A DNA stretch of 64,000 nucleotides from NCBI GenBank assembly GCA_017465625.1, contig JAFTVV010000022.1, positions 174,053-238,052 of the forward strand, written 5' to 3'. The notes beneath the pieces are model-generated. The model was not told the origin of the DNA and made no database searches. It saw only the letters and a program-made list of their open reading frames with translations. Positions within the stretch are counted from its first letter, which is position 1. Every line of letters starts with the position of its first letter. Both the position numbers and the translations under genes were made by a program. This DNA comes from Oscillospiraceae bacterium (lineage in GTDB: Bacteria > Bacillota > Clostridia > Oscillospirales > Oscillospiraceae). Below are positions 54,720 through 63,333 of the stretch, piece after piece.

Positions 54720-55316
54720 ATGTTTATCTATGACAAGAAACTGCAATATCCCGTAAAAATAGATAAGCCGAATCCTAAACTTGCCTCCATCATCATTTCC
54801 CAGTACGGCGGTCCTGACGGCGAGCTGGGCGCATCCTTGCGTTATCTGTCCCAACGGTATTCTATGCCTTTTGACGAGCAGAAGGGTTTACTGACCGATA
54901 TAGGCACTGAGGAGTTGGGGCATTTGGAAATGGTGGGCGCGATTATTCATCAGCTTACACGCAATTTAAAAGACAGCCAGATCGAAGATTCTGCCTTTGC
55001 GCCGTACTTTGTGGATCACACAGCAGGCGTATACCCCACCGCTGCTTCCGGTTTCCCCTTCTCTGCCGCATCCATGGCTGTCAAGGGCGATCCCATCGCT
55101 GACCTGACCGAGGACCTGGCAGCAGAGCAAAAAGCACGGGTCACTTATGACAACATCTTGCGCCTGAGTGACGATCCTGACGTGAACAACGTGATTAAAT
55201 TCTTACGCCAAAGAGAGATTAATCACTTCCAGCGCTTTGGTGAGTCGCTGCAGCTTCTGAGGGAAAAATTGAACCAAAAAAATGTTTATTATATGAATCC
55301 GGCAATAGATATCTGA
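54720..55316 (+). CDS. cotJC: Spore coat protein CotJC (manganese catalase family)
   Basis: A 198-aa four-helix di-metal protein related to manganese catalase. Ligand-bearing segments are DIGTEELGHLEMVG (Glu and His) and LRQREINHFQRFGESL (Glu and His) in the second helix pair. It is a spore coat or outer-layer protein that may remove hydrogen peroxide. ATG follows AAGGAGG in the last codons of the fused cotJA/JB gene, so they are coupled. Ends at a perfect hairpin. Confidence 0.93.
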   Translation: MFIYDKKLQYPVKIDKPNPKLASIIISQYGGPDGELGASLRYLSQRYSMPFDEQKGLLTDIGTEELGHLEMVGAIIHQLTRNLKDSQIEDSAFAPYFVDHTAGVYPTAASGFPFSAASMAVKGDPIADLTEDLAAEQKARVTYDNILRLSDDPDVNNVIKFLRQREINHFQRFGESLQLLREKLNQKNVYYMNPAIDI

Positions 55317-55322
55317 AAAAAT

Positions 55323-55348
55323 AAGGGGACGATGAGCATCGTCCCCTT
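55323..55348. terminator. Terminator between cotJC and ispA
   Basis: AAGGGGACGATG and CATCGTCCCCTT with a two-base loop, convergent between cotJC and ispA. Confidence 0.8.
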
Positions 55349-55358
55349 TACGTATTTA

Positions 55359-56237
55359 CTAATATGTTCTATTTGTTAGAATATTTGAAAGGTCAGTAAG
55401 ATATTGAATATCCGTAAAGCAGTTTAGTGCGGAAATTGCACCTGCTGTATAACGTGCAACAAGTTCCTCACATTTTTGAAGTTCGTATAATTGGACGAAT
55501 GTATTTTTGTCGGTGTCCGTTCCGGTTGCTTTGCCCATTTCAGCGGCACTGCCGATCACGTCCAGCATATCATCCCGAATTTGAAAAGCAAGTCCTAAAT
55601 TACGTGCAAATTCTTCGGCGGCAGAGATTTGAGCATCGTTTCCGTTTCCGGCAATAACGCCCAGCTTACAGGCGGCAACAATCAAAGCACCGGTCTTACG
55701 GCTGTGAATTGCAAGAATGTCTTCTTCTGTACACTGCTTGCTCTCCCCTTCTATGTCCAAAACCTGTCCGCCAACCATACCCAACGCACCGGCGCAGAAG
55801 GATAATATCTCCACAGCCTGTATACGTTGCTCAGCAGATAATGGAGCCGTTGCAATATGGTGGAATGCCTCCGTTAAAAGGGCATCACCGGCAAGCACAG
55901 CAGTAGATTCCCCATAGACTTTATGGTTTGTGGGAATTCCACGACGAAAATCATCGTCATCCATACAGGGCAAGTCATCGTGAATCAGACTATAGGTTTG
56001 AATCATTTCAATTGCCGCTGCAAAAGGAAGTGCCTGTTCCCAGGTGCCGGAACACAGTCTGCAAAACTCCAGCACAAAAATGGGACGAAGTCGTTTTCCA
56101 CCTGCCATTAAGCTATAGCGCATAGCCTCAAACAGCTTCTGCTGTGGCTCTGACGGATAAATAAAGCATTGACGATTCAGATAGTCATCAATGATGTTTT
56201 TATACTGCGCGGTTTTTAAATCAACGGTCTTCTCCAT
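55359..56237 (-). CDS. ispA: Polyprenyl synthetase (farnesyl/geranyl diphosphate synthase type)
   Basis: A 292-aa trans-prenyltransferase that makes short prenyl diphosphates for undecaprenol and quinone-like lipids. First aspartate-rich motif DDLPCMDDDDFRRG, GGKRLRPIF near the start and second motif DDMLDVIG. The residues before the first motif (TYSLIHDDL) have aromatic and small side chains, consistent with C15 products. The start was set to the ATG at 56237 because the earlier in-frame start lies within xseB. Last gene of the asp23-nusB-xseA-xseB operon. Confidence 0.92.
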   Translation of the reverse strand: MEKTVDLKTAQYKNIIDDYLNRQCFIYPSEPQQKLFEAMRYSLMAGGKRLRPIFVLEFCRLCSGTWEQALPFAAAIEMIQTYSLIHDDLPCMDDDDFRRGIPTNHKVYGESTAVLAGDALLTEAFHHIATAPLSAEQRIQAVEILSFCAGALGMVGGQVLDIEGESKQCTEEDILAIHSRKTGALIVAACKLGVIAGNGNDAQISAAEEFARNLGLAFQIRDDMLDVIGSAAEMGKATGTDTDKNTFVQLYELQKCEELVARYTAGAISALNCFTDIQYLTDLSNILTNRTY

Positions 56238-56460
56238 CCGGTAGCATCTCCTCTGTGAACTGTCCATCGGGTTGGACTACAATTTTAGTGACCTGCTGTT
56301 CTGCGTGATCCAGCATCAGAGAACACTGCGCAACCAAATCTGTACCTTCCTGAAACAGCTTCATTGATTCCTCCAATGGAGCATCTCCGCGCTCCATTGT
56401 GCGTACAATCTGCTCTAACCGCTTCATATTTTCTTCAAAAGTAGGCTTTGTATTACTCAT
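56221..56460 (-). CDS. xseB: Exodeoxyribonuclease VII small subunit
   Basis: A 79-aa helical protein with the XseB signature FEENMKRLEQIVRTMERGDAP and LEESMKLFQEGTDL. It binds the large subunit XseA to degrade single-stranded DNA from both ends. ATG at 56460 follows AGGAG and overlaps xseA by a few codons; its end overlaps the ispA start by 17 bases. Confidence 0.93.
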   Translation of the reverse strand: MSNTKPTFEENMKRLEQIVRTMERGDAPLEESMKLFQEGTDLVAQCSLMLDHAEQQVTKIVVQPDGQFTEEMLPDGEDR

Positions 56461-56474
56461 AATAACACTCCTGT

Positions 56475-57665
56475 TCATTCCACTACGGCACGAAATGTTC
56501 CGTCACTGACAACGATATCAATCTGATCAGAATGTTTCACCTGCTTCACAGACGAAACAACAGCACCATCCGATTTTTGGGTGACACAATATCCTCTGGT
56601 TAACACCTTCAGCGGACTCATAGCATCCAGCTTGGAAGTTTGAGCCGTAAATCTCTGCCTGTGTATATGCAAGGATCTTGTATAAGCCGATGCCAATTTG
56701 GTTTTAAGCGCGTCCATATCTGCCCGTCGCTTTTGGATATAGCCATCCGGACTTTTCAGCGCCGTGCCGGCTGAAAGCGTATTCAGACGAATACGGCAAG
56801 TCTTAATCTGTCTGCGTAATGCTGTAATCATAGATGCCGAATAAGAATCCAGCATTTGACGCAACGCATCTTGATCAGGAACTGCCAATTCTGCGGCGTT
56901 GGAGGGGGTTGCGGCACGAAGATCTGCCACATAGTCGGAGATCGTAACATCAGGCTCGTGTCCTACAGCGGATATTACCGGGATTTCGGACGCATAAATC
57001 CCGTAAGCCACAGGCTCTTCATTAAATGCCCACAAATCCTCAATAGAGCCGCCACCGCGACCAACAATCAAAACATCTGCAAGCCGATGTCGGTTTGCAA
57101 AAGCAATTGCAGCGGCAATCTCCCCTGCTGCTTCCGCCCCTTGTACACGAGCAGGAAGTAAACGGACTTTCGCAAGTGGGTAACGTTTACGAAGTATCCG
57201 AAGCATATCGTGCAGTGCCGCACCGGCAGCGCTCGTAATAATGCCGATGGTCTGCGGATATTTAGGAATTGGTTTTTTGTGTGCCTGATCGAATAAGCCC
57301 AGCGCGCTCAGCTTCTTTTTGAGCTGTTCAAACGCAATATGCAAATCACCCAACCCGTCAGCATTCAACGCCGTGCAGTATAGCTGGTATGCGCCGTCAC
57401 GGGGATACACGGATATAGAACCGAAGGCAATGACCTTCATACCGTTTTCCGGGCGAAACTTTAGCCGAAAGGCATTGCCTTTGAACATTACAGCCTTTAA
57501 TGTGCCGCCGTCATCCTTCAGCGTAAAGTAGTGATGACCGGAGGGATAAAGCTTATAGTTACTGATCTCTCCACGGACAGCAACACTTCTCAGCAGGGGA
57601 TCCTGATCCATTTGAGATCGAATGTACTCGTTAATTTGTGTAACAGTTACAGGTTTTAGCTCCAT
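56475..57665 (-). CDS. xseA: Exodeoxyribonuclease VII large subunit
   Basis: A 396-aa catalytic subunit. N-terminal OB fold (NEYIRSQMDQDPLLRSVAVRG), central nuclease domain (RLADVLIVGRGGGSIEDLWAF, AVGHEPDVTISDYVADLRA) and a C-terminal helical part for XseB. Normal length is about 400. It starts within the tight array behind the tsaD-like gene (gap of one base). Confidence 0.95.
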   Translation of the reverse strand: MELKPVTVTQINEYIRSQMDQDPLLRSVAVRGEISNYKLYPSGHHYFTLKDDGGTLKAVMFKGNAFRLKFRPENGMKVIAFGSISVYPRDGAYQLYCTALNADGLGDLHIAFEQLKKKLSALGLFDQAHKKPIPKYPQTIGIITSAAGAALHDMLRILRKRYPLAKVRLLPARVQGAEAAGEIAAAIAFANRHRLADVLIVGRGGGSIEDLWAFNEEPVAYGIYASEIPVISAVGHEPDVTISDYVADLRAATPSNAAELAVPDQDALRQMLDSYSASMITALRRQIKTCRIRLNTLSAGTALKSPDGYIQKRRADMDALKTKLASAYTRSLHIHRQRFTAQTSKLDAMSPLKVLTRGYCVTQKSDGAVVSSVKQVKHSDQIDIVVSDGTFRAVVE

Positions 57666-57666
57666 A

Positions 57667-58590
57667 TTATCCCTCCAAGGCTCGGTGAGTCAGGACAGCG
57701 ACCCCTAAGGCGTTATCGGTGGAAAAACGTGGCTCAGAGAAAATCGGGTCAAATTTCGCCATTGTAGACCTGAGAAGGCTATTAGATGCAACGCCACCAG
57801 AAAAAACAACCGGTATATCCGGATAAAGCTTTACGGCATTCTCCGTTGCTTTGCATACTGCGTAAGACATACATCTTAAGGCGTATGCCGCAGTTTCTGC
57901 TTCATTTTTAGTACGCTCAAAGTACTGTTGCACCTTGTTTTGTACGCCCGATAAGGAAAAATCAAGCTCAGAACATTTTACGCGAAAAATCTCCCGGTCG
58001 GATGCGTTAAGACTAAGCTGGTCAATATATTTTCCTGACGGAAATGGCAGATTCAACAACTGCCCTGTTCGGTCTATCAGCTGGCCTGCTGAAATATCGG
58101 TTGTACCGCCGATTTTAGTGCAATGTACATTTTTCCCATCCGGTGTAACATAAAGCAATTCGGTTGTGCCACCGGACAAATGCCACGCAAGATGGGGTTG
58201 ATCAAGCAAGTCCAATCGTCCTGCACTCCACAGAGAGGCGGCAATATGGCCTTGCTGGTGGGAAAACTCCAGAAGCGGACAGCCAATTGCGCCACTGAGT
58301 ATTTTGGCGTGAGAAAAACCTACCATAAAACAGGGCATATAACTGCCCTCCACCGCACGGGGGCGCGTGCTTACACCGACTGCTCGAATATCGGCTGCCT
58401 TTAAATCGGAAAATAGCCTGTCGGATAGCTCCGGCAGGCTTTTATTGTGTCCAAAAACAGCATCACTCTGGCGCAAACCTAAAGCACCTTCCCGAACAGG
58501 AAGAAGCTTTGAATAGTTTTCGCCGTCAATGCCATCAAAATATGCAATTGAGGTCGTGTAATTACTGGTGTCAAAACCGATAACTTGCAT
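57667..58590 (-). CDS. TsaD/Kae1-like protein (paralog of the tRNA t6A enzyme)
   Basis: A 307-aa ASKHA-fold protein with FDTSNYTTSIAYFDG at the start, the metal-binding HxxxH motif as HQQGH, an SGGTTELLYV segment and FSGGVASNSLLR near the end. True TsaD is about 340 aa and begins ILGIETSCDETA; this one differs and is shorter, as are the second copies found in many clostridia near nusB and xseA. Its role is unknown; it may be a regulatory or degenerate paralog. It starts at the last base of nusB. Confidence 0.8.
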   Translation of the reverse strand: MQVIGFDTSNYTTSIAYFDGIDGENYSKLLPVREGALGLRQSDAVFGHNKSLPELSDRLFSDLKAADIRAVGVSTRPRAVEGSYMPCFMVGFSHAKILSGAIGCPLLEFSHQQGHIAASLWSAGRLDLLDQPHLAWHLSGGTTELLYVTPDGKNVHCTKIGGTTDISAGQLIDRTGQLLNLPFPSGKYIDQLSLNASDREIFRVKCSELDFSLSGVQNKVQQYFERTKNEAETAAYALRCMSYAVCKATENAVKLYPDIPVVFSGGVASNSLLRSTMAKFDPIFSEPRFSTDNALGVAVLTHRALEG

Positions 58591-59045
58591 TATTTCTCCT
58601 CAGCTTCAAGATTTCTGGCGAACGAACCCAAAATGCCGTTTACAAAAGCGCCGGTATCGTCTCCATCATACAGTTTCGCGAGACGAACGGCTTCTGCAAT
58701 CGCAACACCGGTGGGTACATCATCAACAAATTGAATCTCAAAAATGGCAAGCTGTAAAATCGTTCTTGTCAGTTTGGAAATCCGAGAAACATCCCAGCCA
58801 ATGGAATACTGACGAATAACATTATTCAGATCGTCAATCCGATTGGCAACACCGGACACGACACCGTCTATGTAACGGATCTGCTGGCGACTTGGACGAT
58901 CTGCGTAAAGCGCACTTTCCCCAGCAAGCAGGCTGTAATATTCTTTTTCCAAACGGGCTGCAATGATTTTATCAGGCTCTTCGCCTGTAAATTCTCTGCC
59001 ATATATGAGATGAACAGCCAGTTCTCTGGCATCTGATCTTGTCAT
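58590..59045 (-). CDS. nusB: Transcription antitermination factor NusB
   Basis: A 151-aa helical RNA-binding protein that works with NusA, NusE and NusG in rRNA antitermination. It begins MTRSDARELAVHLIYGREFTG and has the WDVSRISKLTRTILQLAIFEI and PTGVAIAEAVRLAKLY helices and FVNGILGSFARN. The length is a little longer than the usual 130-140. It follows the asp23-like gene by nine bases and overlaps the tsaD-like start by one base. Confidence 0.94.
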   Translation of the reverse strand: MTRSDARELAVHLIYGREFTGEEPDKIIAARLEKEYYSLLAGESALYADRPSRQQIRYIDGVVSGVANRIDDLNNVIRQYSIGWDVSRISKLTRTILQLAIFEIQFVDDVPTGVAIAEAVRLAKLYDGDDTGAFVNGILGSFARNLEAEEK

Positions 59046-59054
59046 AGGAACTCC

Positions 59055-59423
59055 TTACCGACTTGAAATCTCACAAATGTTAACGTTTACAGAGGCGACC
59101 TTTACACCGGTCATTGCCTCAACTGCATCAGAAACTGCTTTTTGAACAGCTCCGGCGATGGCAACAACATTCTGGCCGTACTGAATTACAATATTGCATT
59201 CAATGCCGACGTTGTTATCATCCACCACAATGACTTTGATACCCTTATACCAATTATGTTTGCCAACAACCTCGGTGATATCAGCACCGGGCTTTGTGCT
59301 CAGGCCAACAACGCCTTCCACATCCTTCACGGCGTTGGAAATAATTGTACCAATAACATCCTCAGAAATCATTATATTACCGTGCTTTTGGGGTTGCACA
59401 ATATACTGTTTTGCGTCTGCCAT
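59055..59423 (-). CDS. Asp23/Gls24 family protein
   Basis: A 122-aa Asp23/Gls24 domain protein beginning after a short lead with GNIMISEDVIGTIISNAV and EGVVGLSTKPG, and including VQYGQNVVAIAGAVQKAVSDAVE and VNVNICEI. Family members are alkaline-shock or cell-envelope-associated proteins of unclear function. First gene of the operon that includes nusB, xseA, xseB and ispA, an arrangement common in Firmicutes. A sigma-A promoter lies about 50 bases upstream. Confidence 0.9.
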   Translation of the reverse strand: MADAKQYIVQPQKHGNIMISEDVIGTIISNAVKDVEGVVGLSTKPGADITEVVGKHNWYKGIKVIVVDDNNVGIECNIVIQYGQNVVAIAGAVQKAVSDAVEAMTGVKVASVNVNICEISSR

Positions 59424-59473
59424 AAAATAACCTCCAAAACATCACCGTATCTAATAACGGCATACTTTTGTTT

Positions 59474-59501
59474 ATTGTATCACAAAAATGAAAAAATACA
59501 A
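59474..59501 (-). promoter_or_regulatory. Sigma-A promoter for the asp23-nusB operon
   Basis: Minus-strand TTGTAT, 16 bases, TACAAT. Confidence 0.72.
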
Positions 59502-59534
59502 CTATTTTATTCTGTTGCTGCCGTATTTCTTCAG

Positions 59535-60740
59535 TTATACCGTCGTCAAAATCTGGGTGAGAAGTTCAACCACTTTTTCCATATCCTCAACAGGAATATA
59601 CTCAAATCGACCGTGAAAATTCTCGCCACCGGTACACAGATTTGGGCAAGGAAGTCCCTCATAGGACAGACGTGCACCGTCAGTACCACCACGAATGGGA
59701 ACGATCTTCGGCACAATACCAACATTTTGCATTGCCTTTTCTGCCCGCTCCACAATATACATACAGGGCTGAATTTTCTCAAGCATATTAAAATAGCTGT
59801 CACGCAGTTCAACTTTGACAGTATCAGCTCCGTATTTCTCGTTCAGCTGATCAGCAATTTCCTGCATAATCGCTTTTTTGCGATTAAACTTCTCCATATT
59901 ATGGTCGCGGATAATATAACGCAAAACTGTTTGCTCTACTTCACCGGTCATATCGGTCAGGTGAATAAAGCCTTCGTAGCCTTCTGTGTGCTCCGGTTTT
60001 TCCATCGCAGGCAACAGGCTTTGGTATTCCATCGCAATATACTGAGAGTTGACCATTTTATCCTTTGCAGAGCCGGGGTGAATATTTAAGCCGGAAAAAG
60101 TAACTTTTGCACTTGCCGCGTTGAAATTTTCGTATTCCAGTTCACCTAACGCACCGCCGTCTACAGTATAGGCATAATCTGCGCCAAATTTTTGCACATC
60201 AAACAAATCGGCACCTCTGCCAATTTCCTCATCGGGTGTAAAGCCGATTTTCAATGTGGCGTGGTTCATTCTCACTTTCAAAAGATGTGCGGCACAGCTG
60301 AGAATCTCCGCTACACCGGCCTTATCATCCGCACCCAAAAGCGTTGTTCCGTCTGTAACAATCAATCGTTTTCCTTTGTGATTGGACAGGCTGGGATAAT
60401 CGCTTTCGCGAAGCCAAATATTCTGCTCTTCATTCAGAAGTACATCGCCGCCATCATAACGCACAATGCGGGCCTTGATATTTTCACCGGAAGCATCAGG
60501 TGAAGTATCCATGTGCGCAATAAGTCCAATAACAGGCAGACGGGGATCGCCGGGCACAGTGCCATATACATAGCCGTGTTCGTCAATATGTGCGTCTGTT
60601 ATACCCATTTCCAGCATCTCTTTTACAAGCTGATTTCCAAGGACCAGCTGCTTTGCGGAAGAAGGACAAGTTTCTGAAAATTCATCGGATTTCGTATCAA
60701 AATTTACATAACGCAAAAAACGTTCAGCAACAGTTTCCAT
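59535..60740 (-). CDS. pepT: Peptidase T (tripeptidase)
   Basis: A 401-aa M20B metallopeptidase that splits the N-terminal residue from tripeptides. Zinc ligands and motifs: LIAHMDTSPD (His), GADDKAGVAEIL (bridging Asp), DEEIGRGADLFD (Glu pair) and HGRFEYIP near the C-terminus with a catalytic His. The dimerisation lid (TFSGLNIHPGSAKDKMVN) is in place. I chose the ATG at 60740 after AAAGGAG. A short hairpin lies just upstream, between it and ackA. Confidence 0.95.
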   Translation of the reverse strand: METVAERFLRYVNFDTKSDEFSETCPSSAKQLVLGNQLVKEMLEMGITDAHIDEHGYVYGTVPGDPRLPVIGLIAHMDTSPDASGENIKARIVRYDGGDVLLNEEQNIWLRESDYPSLSNHKGKRLIVTDGTTLLGADDKAGVAEILSCAAHLLKVRMNHATLKIGFTPDEEIGRGADLFDVQKFGADYAYTVDGGALGELEYENFNAASAKVTFSGLNIHPGSAKDKMVNSQYIAMEYQSLLPAMEKPEHTEGYEGFIHLTDMTGEVEQTVLRYIIRDHNMEKFNRKKAIMQEIADQLNEKYGADTVKVELRDSYFNMLEKIQPCMYIVERAEKAMQNVGIVPKIVPIRGGTDGARLSYEGLPCPNLCTGGENFHGRFEYIPVEDMEKVVELLTQILTTV

Positions 60741-60757
60741 ATATGCTCCTTTACTAA

Positions 60758-60781
60758 TGAAGCCGCCAAAAGGCGGCTTCA
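60758..60781 (-). terminator. Short hairpin after ackA
   Basis: TGAAGCCGCC and GGCGGCTTCA around AAAA, in the gap between ackA and pepT. It lacks a strong T run, so termination may be partial. Confidence 0.65.
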
Positions 60782-60788
60782 AAAGGTT

Positions 60789-61979
60789 TTATTTTGCAGC
60801 ATTGACCAGCTCAGCGGTATCCTGAGCGATCATCAGCTCTTCGTTGGTGGGAACAACCCAAACCTGAACGGAAGAATCGGGTGTGGAAATGCACATTTCC
60901 TTACCGCGAACCTTGTTCTTCTCGGGATCCAGCTTCACGCCCATAAAGCCCAGGTAATCACAAATAGCCTGACGAGTTTCAGGACCGTTTTCGCCAACAC
61001 CGGCGGTGAAGGTCAGAATGTCAATGCCGTTGAGCGCTGCAGTGTAGGAGCCAACATACTTGGCAACTTCATAGCAGAACTTATCCAGAGCCAGCTGGCA
61101 CTTCTCGTCGCCATTAGCGGCACCGTCTTCCAGATCACGGAAGTCGGAGGAAACACCGGAAATAGCCAAAACACCGGACTTCTTGTTGAGCATATTGAGG
61201 CATTCATCCACGCTCATACCGTACTTGTTGCAAATGAACTGTACAACGCAGGCGTCAATATCACCGGAACGGGTACCCATAGGAACACCGGCCAAAGGAG
61301 AAAGACCCATGGAAGTATCCATGCACTTTCCGTCCTTTACAGCGGACAAGGAAGAGCCGTTACCCAGGTGGCAGTTCACCAGCTTAAACTCATTCTTGCC
61401 CAACAAAGCAGCAACACGACGGGCAATATACTTATGAGAAGTACCGTGGAAGCCATAACGACGAATATCGTCATTTTCGTAATACTCTGCAGGAATGGCG
61501 TAACGATATGCCTTGGGGGGCATTGTCATGTGGAAAGCGGTATCAAAAACAGCAACCTGAGGCTTACCGGGCATAACAGCCTGGCATGCACGAATACCCA
61601 TCAGGTTTGCAGGATTGTGCAAAGGTCCGAGGGGGATGCAGTCTTCGATTGCCTTAATACAAGCATCATCAATAATGCAGGAATCAGAGAACTTCATGCC
61701 GCCGTGAAGCACACGGTGACCGACAGCGTCAATTTCGTCAACACTCTTGATCACACCGTGCTCTGCATCCTGCAGGATGTCCAGAACAGCAGAAATAGCC
61801 TCAGAATGGGTAGGCATGGGAATTTCCTTGACAACCTTTTTGTCGCCAACCTTGTGGGTTAAGCGGCCGTCAATGTAAATGCGTTCGCACAAGCCCTTTG
61901 CAGTGACATCGCCGGTCTCAGGATTCATCAGCTGATATTTCAGGCTGGAGCTGCCGGCATTGATAACCAATACGTTCAT
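60789..61979 (-). CDS. ackA: Acetate kinase
   Basis: A 396-aa ASKHA kinase that turns acetyl phosphate and ADP into acetate and ATP in fermentation. It starts VLVINAGSSSLKYQL (phosphate loop) and has the RVLHGGMKFSDS, FDTAFHMTMP, FHGTSHKYIARR and TFTAGVGENGPETR segments with the catalytic Asn, Arg and His residues. Normal length. pta is not adjacent. Strong promoter 70 bases upstream, SD AGGAGG-like. Confidence 0.97.
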   Translation of the reverse strand: MNVLVINAGSSSLKYQLMNPETGDVTAKGLCERIYIDGRLTHKVGDKKVVKEIPMPTHSEAISAVLDILQDAEHGVIKSVDEIDAVGHRVLHGGMKFSDSCIIDDACIKAIEDCIPLGPLHNPANLMGIRACQAVMPGKPQVAVFDTAFHMTMPPKAYRYAIPAEYYENDDIRRYGFHGTSHKYIARRVAALLGKNEFKLVNCHLGNGSSLSAVKDGKCMDTSMGLSPLAGVPMGTRSGDIDACVVQFICNKYGMSVDECLNMLNKKSGVLAISGVSSDFRDLEDGAANGDEKCQLALDKFCYEVAKYVGSYTAALNGIDILTFTAGVGENGPETRQAICDYLGFMGVKLDPEKNKVRGKEMCISTPDSSVQVWVVPTNEELMIAQDTAELVNAAK

Positions 61980-62047
61980 TGAGAAAATCCTCCTAAAAAT
62001 TGTTTTCTTTTTTAAGCTTATGTGATATGATAATTATAACCCGAGAT

Positions 62048-62076
62048 ATTGTATACTATTTTTAAATTTTTCTCAA
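62048..62076 (-). promoter_or_regulatory. Sigma-A promoter for ackA
   Basis: Minus-strand TTGAGA, 17 bases, TACAAT. Confidence 0.75.
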
Positions 62077-62116
62077 CCCCTAATAGGAAAAATTTTTCAA
62101 TTAAGGAGGGATATTT

Positions 62117-63256
62117 TTGAAAATTATTGGAATTATTTGCGAATATAACCCACTTCACATTGGACACCATAAGCACATTCACGCGATACGGCAAAAATAT
62201 CCCGATAGCATTATTGTGTGCCTGATGAGCGGTAACTATGTGCAACGGGGAACGCCTGCAGTTTTTGATAAAACGCTCAGGGCAAAAGCGGCACTATTGA
62301 GCGGCGCAGATCTCGTCTTGGAATTACCGGTCACTGCGGCGCTTTCCTCTGCCGAAGGCTTTGCGTATAGCGGCGTTCGGATTTTAGGCGGCTTTTGCGA
62401 TATTCTTTCCTTTGGTGCAGAAGATCCCGACTGTGAAAAGCTGATGCAGGCGGCACAAGCACTTTTGTCGGAAGAATTCTCCGCAAAGATCAAAGATGCT
62501 ATGGCTGCAGGTTGCTCCTTCCCTGCTGCGCGTCAAACCGTCTTAGAGCAATTGGGATGCAGCGTGGACGCAGTATCCAAACCCAATAACATTTTGGCAA
62601 CGGAATACTGCAAGGCCATTATTGCCCTCAATTCCACGATGATTCCCGATCCTATTCAGCGTTCAGGAGACTATAACGACGAAACGATTGACGCCGAAAA
62701 CCCCTCTGCTACCGCAGTGCGCCGTTTAATATTGGAAAACACATCGTGGATAGGCTATATTCCAAAAGCGGCGCAGAAAACCTTTCAGGACGCTGCAGCA
62801 CATCATATTGATGCCGGGGAACGTGCAATCCTTGCAAAATTGCGCACAATGCGTGATGATGAATTTGAAGCCATACCCTTTGGGTCTGAAGGTTTGTGGA
62901 GAAAGCTAATGAAAAATGCAAGAACGTTTTCAACACTTTCTGATATCATTGATGCGACCAAATCCAAAAGATATACACGCACCCGTATAAACCGAATGAT
63001 TATGTGCGCGTTTCTCGGTTTGACAACGGAAGATCTCAACTCCCCTGCCCCGTATGTGCGTGTACTTGCACTGAATGATTCCGGGCGAAAGGCTTTGGTT
63101 GCAGCGAGAAAAACAGGGCTCTTCCCCAATCTTGGTGATCGAATCGATCACCCCTATCAGGAAATTGAAAACAGATGTAACAATCTATACGGTCTTTTTG
63201 CTGTCCACACCCCCGATGCCCCCAATCAAAAAGCAAGACTTTACTTTCAAGAATAA
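62117..63256 (+). CDS. tmcAL: tRNA(Met) cytidine acetate ligase TmcAL
   Basis: A 379-aa nucleotidyltransferase-like enzyme (formerly YlbM) that uses acetate and ATP to acetylate C34 of elongator tRNA-Met. The HxGH-type motif is ICEYNPLHIGHHKH at the N-terminus, with CLMSGNYVQRGTPAVFDK and ADLVLELPVTAALSSAEGFAY. TTG start after AAGGAGGG. It is divergent from ackA, whose product acetate is its substrate. Confidence 0.9.
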   Translation: MKIIGIICEYNPLHIGHHKHIHAIRQKYPDSIIVCLMSGNYVQRGTPAVFDKTLRAKAALLSGADLVLELPVTAALSSAEGFAYSGVRILGGFCDILSFGAEDPDCEKLMQAAQALLSEEFSAKIKDAMAAGCSFPAARQTVLEQLGCSVDAVSKPNNILATEYCKAIIALNSTMIPDPIQRSGDYNDETIDAENPSATAVRRLILENTSWIGYIPKAAQKTFQDAAAHHIDAGERAILAKLRTMRDDEFEAIPFGSEGLWRKLMKNARTFSTLSDIIDATKSKRYTRTRINRMIMCAFLGLTTEDLNSPAPYVRVLALNDSGRKALVAARKTGLFPNLGDRIDHPYQEIENRCNNLYGLFAVHTPDAPNQKARLYFQE

Positions 63257-63289
63257 ATATACGCCATCCATTTGCGGATGGCGTATATT
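63256..63289 (+). terminator. tmcAL terminator
   Basis: AATATACGCCATCC and GGATGGCGTATATT around ATTTGC, followed by TATTAAAT. Confidence 0.82.
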
Positions 63290-63307
63290 TATTAAATACA
63301 TTTACCT

Positions 63308-63328
63308 GTCACCTTGTCCCAGTCCGTC
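63308..63328 (-). repeat. Inverted, diverged copy of the right-edge GC-rich repeat
   Basis: GTCACCTTGTCCCAGTCCGT on the plus strand closely matches the reverse complement of the tandem repeat at 63873-63909 (GTCCCCTTGTCCCC then CCGTC), with two substitutions and a short gap. Confidence 0.6.
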
Positions 63329-63333
63329 ATTTC

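Noticed and set aside
59142-60089. Plus-strand open frame (315 codons) across asp23 and pepT
   Set aside because: Runs antisense through two well-supported genes and a promoter; no SD.
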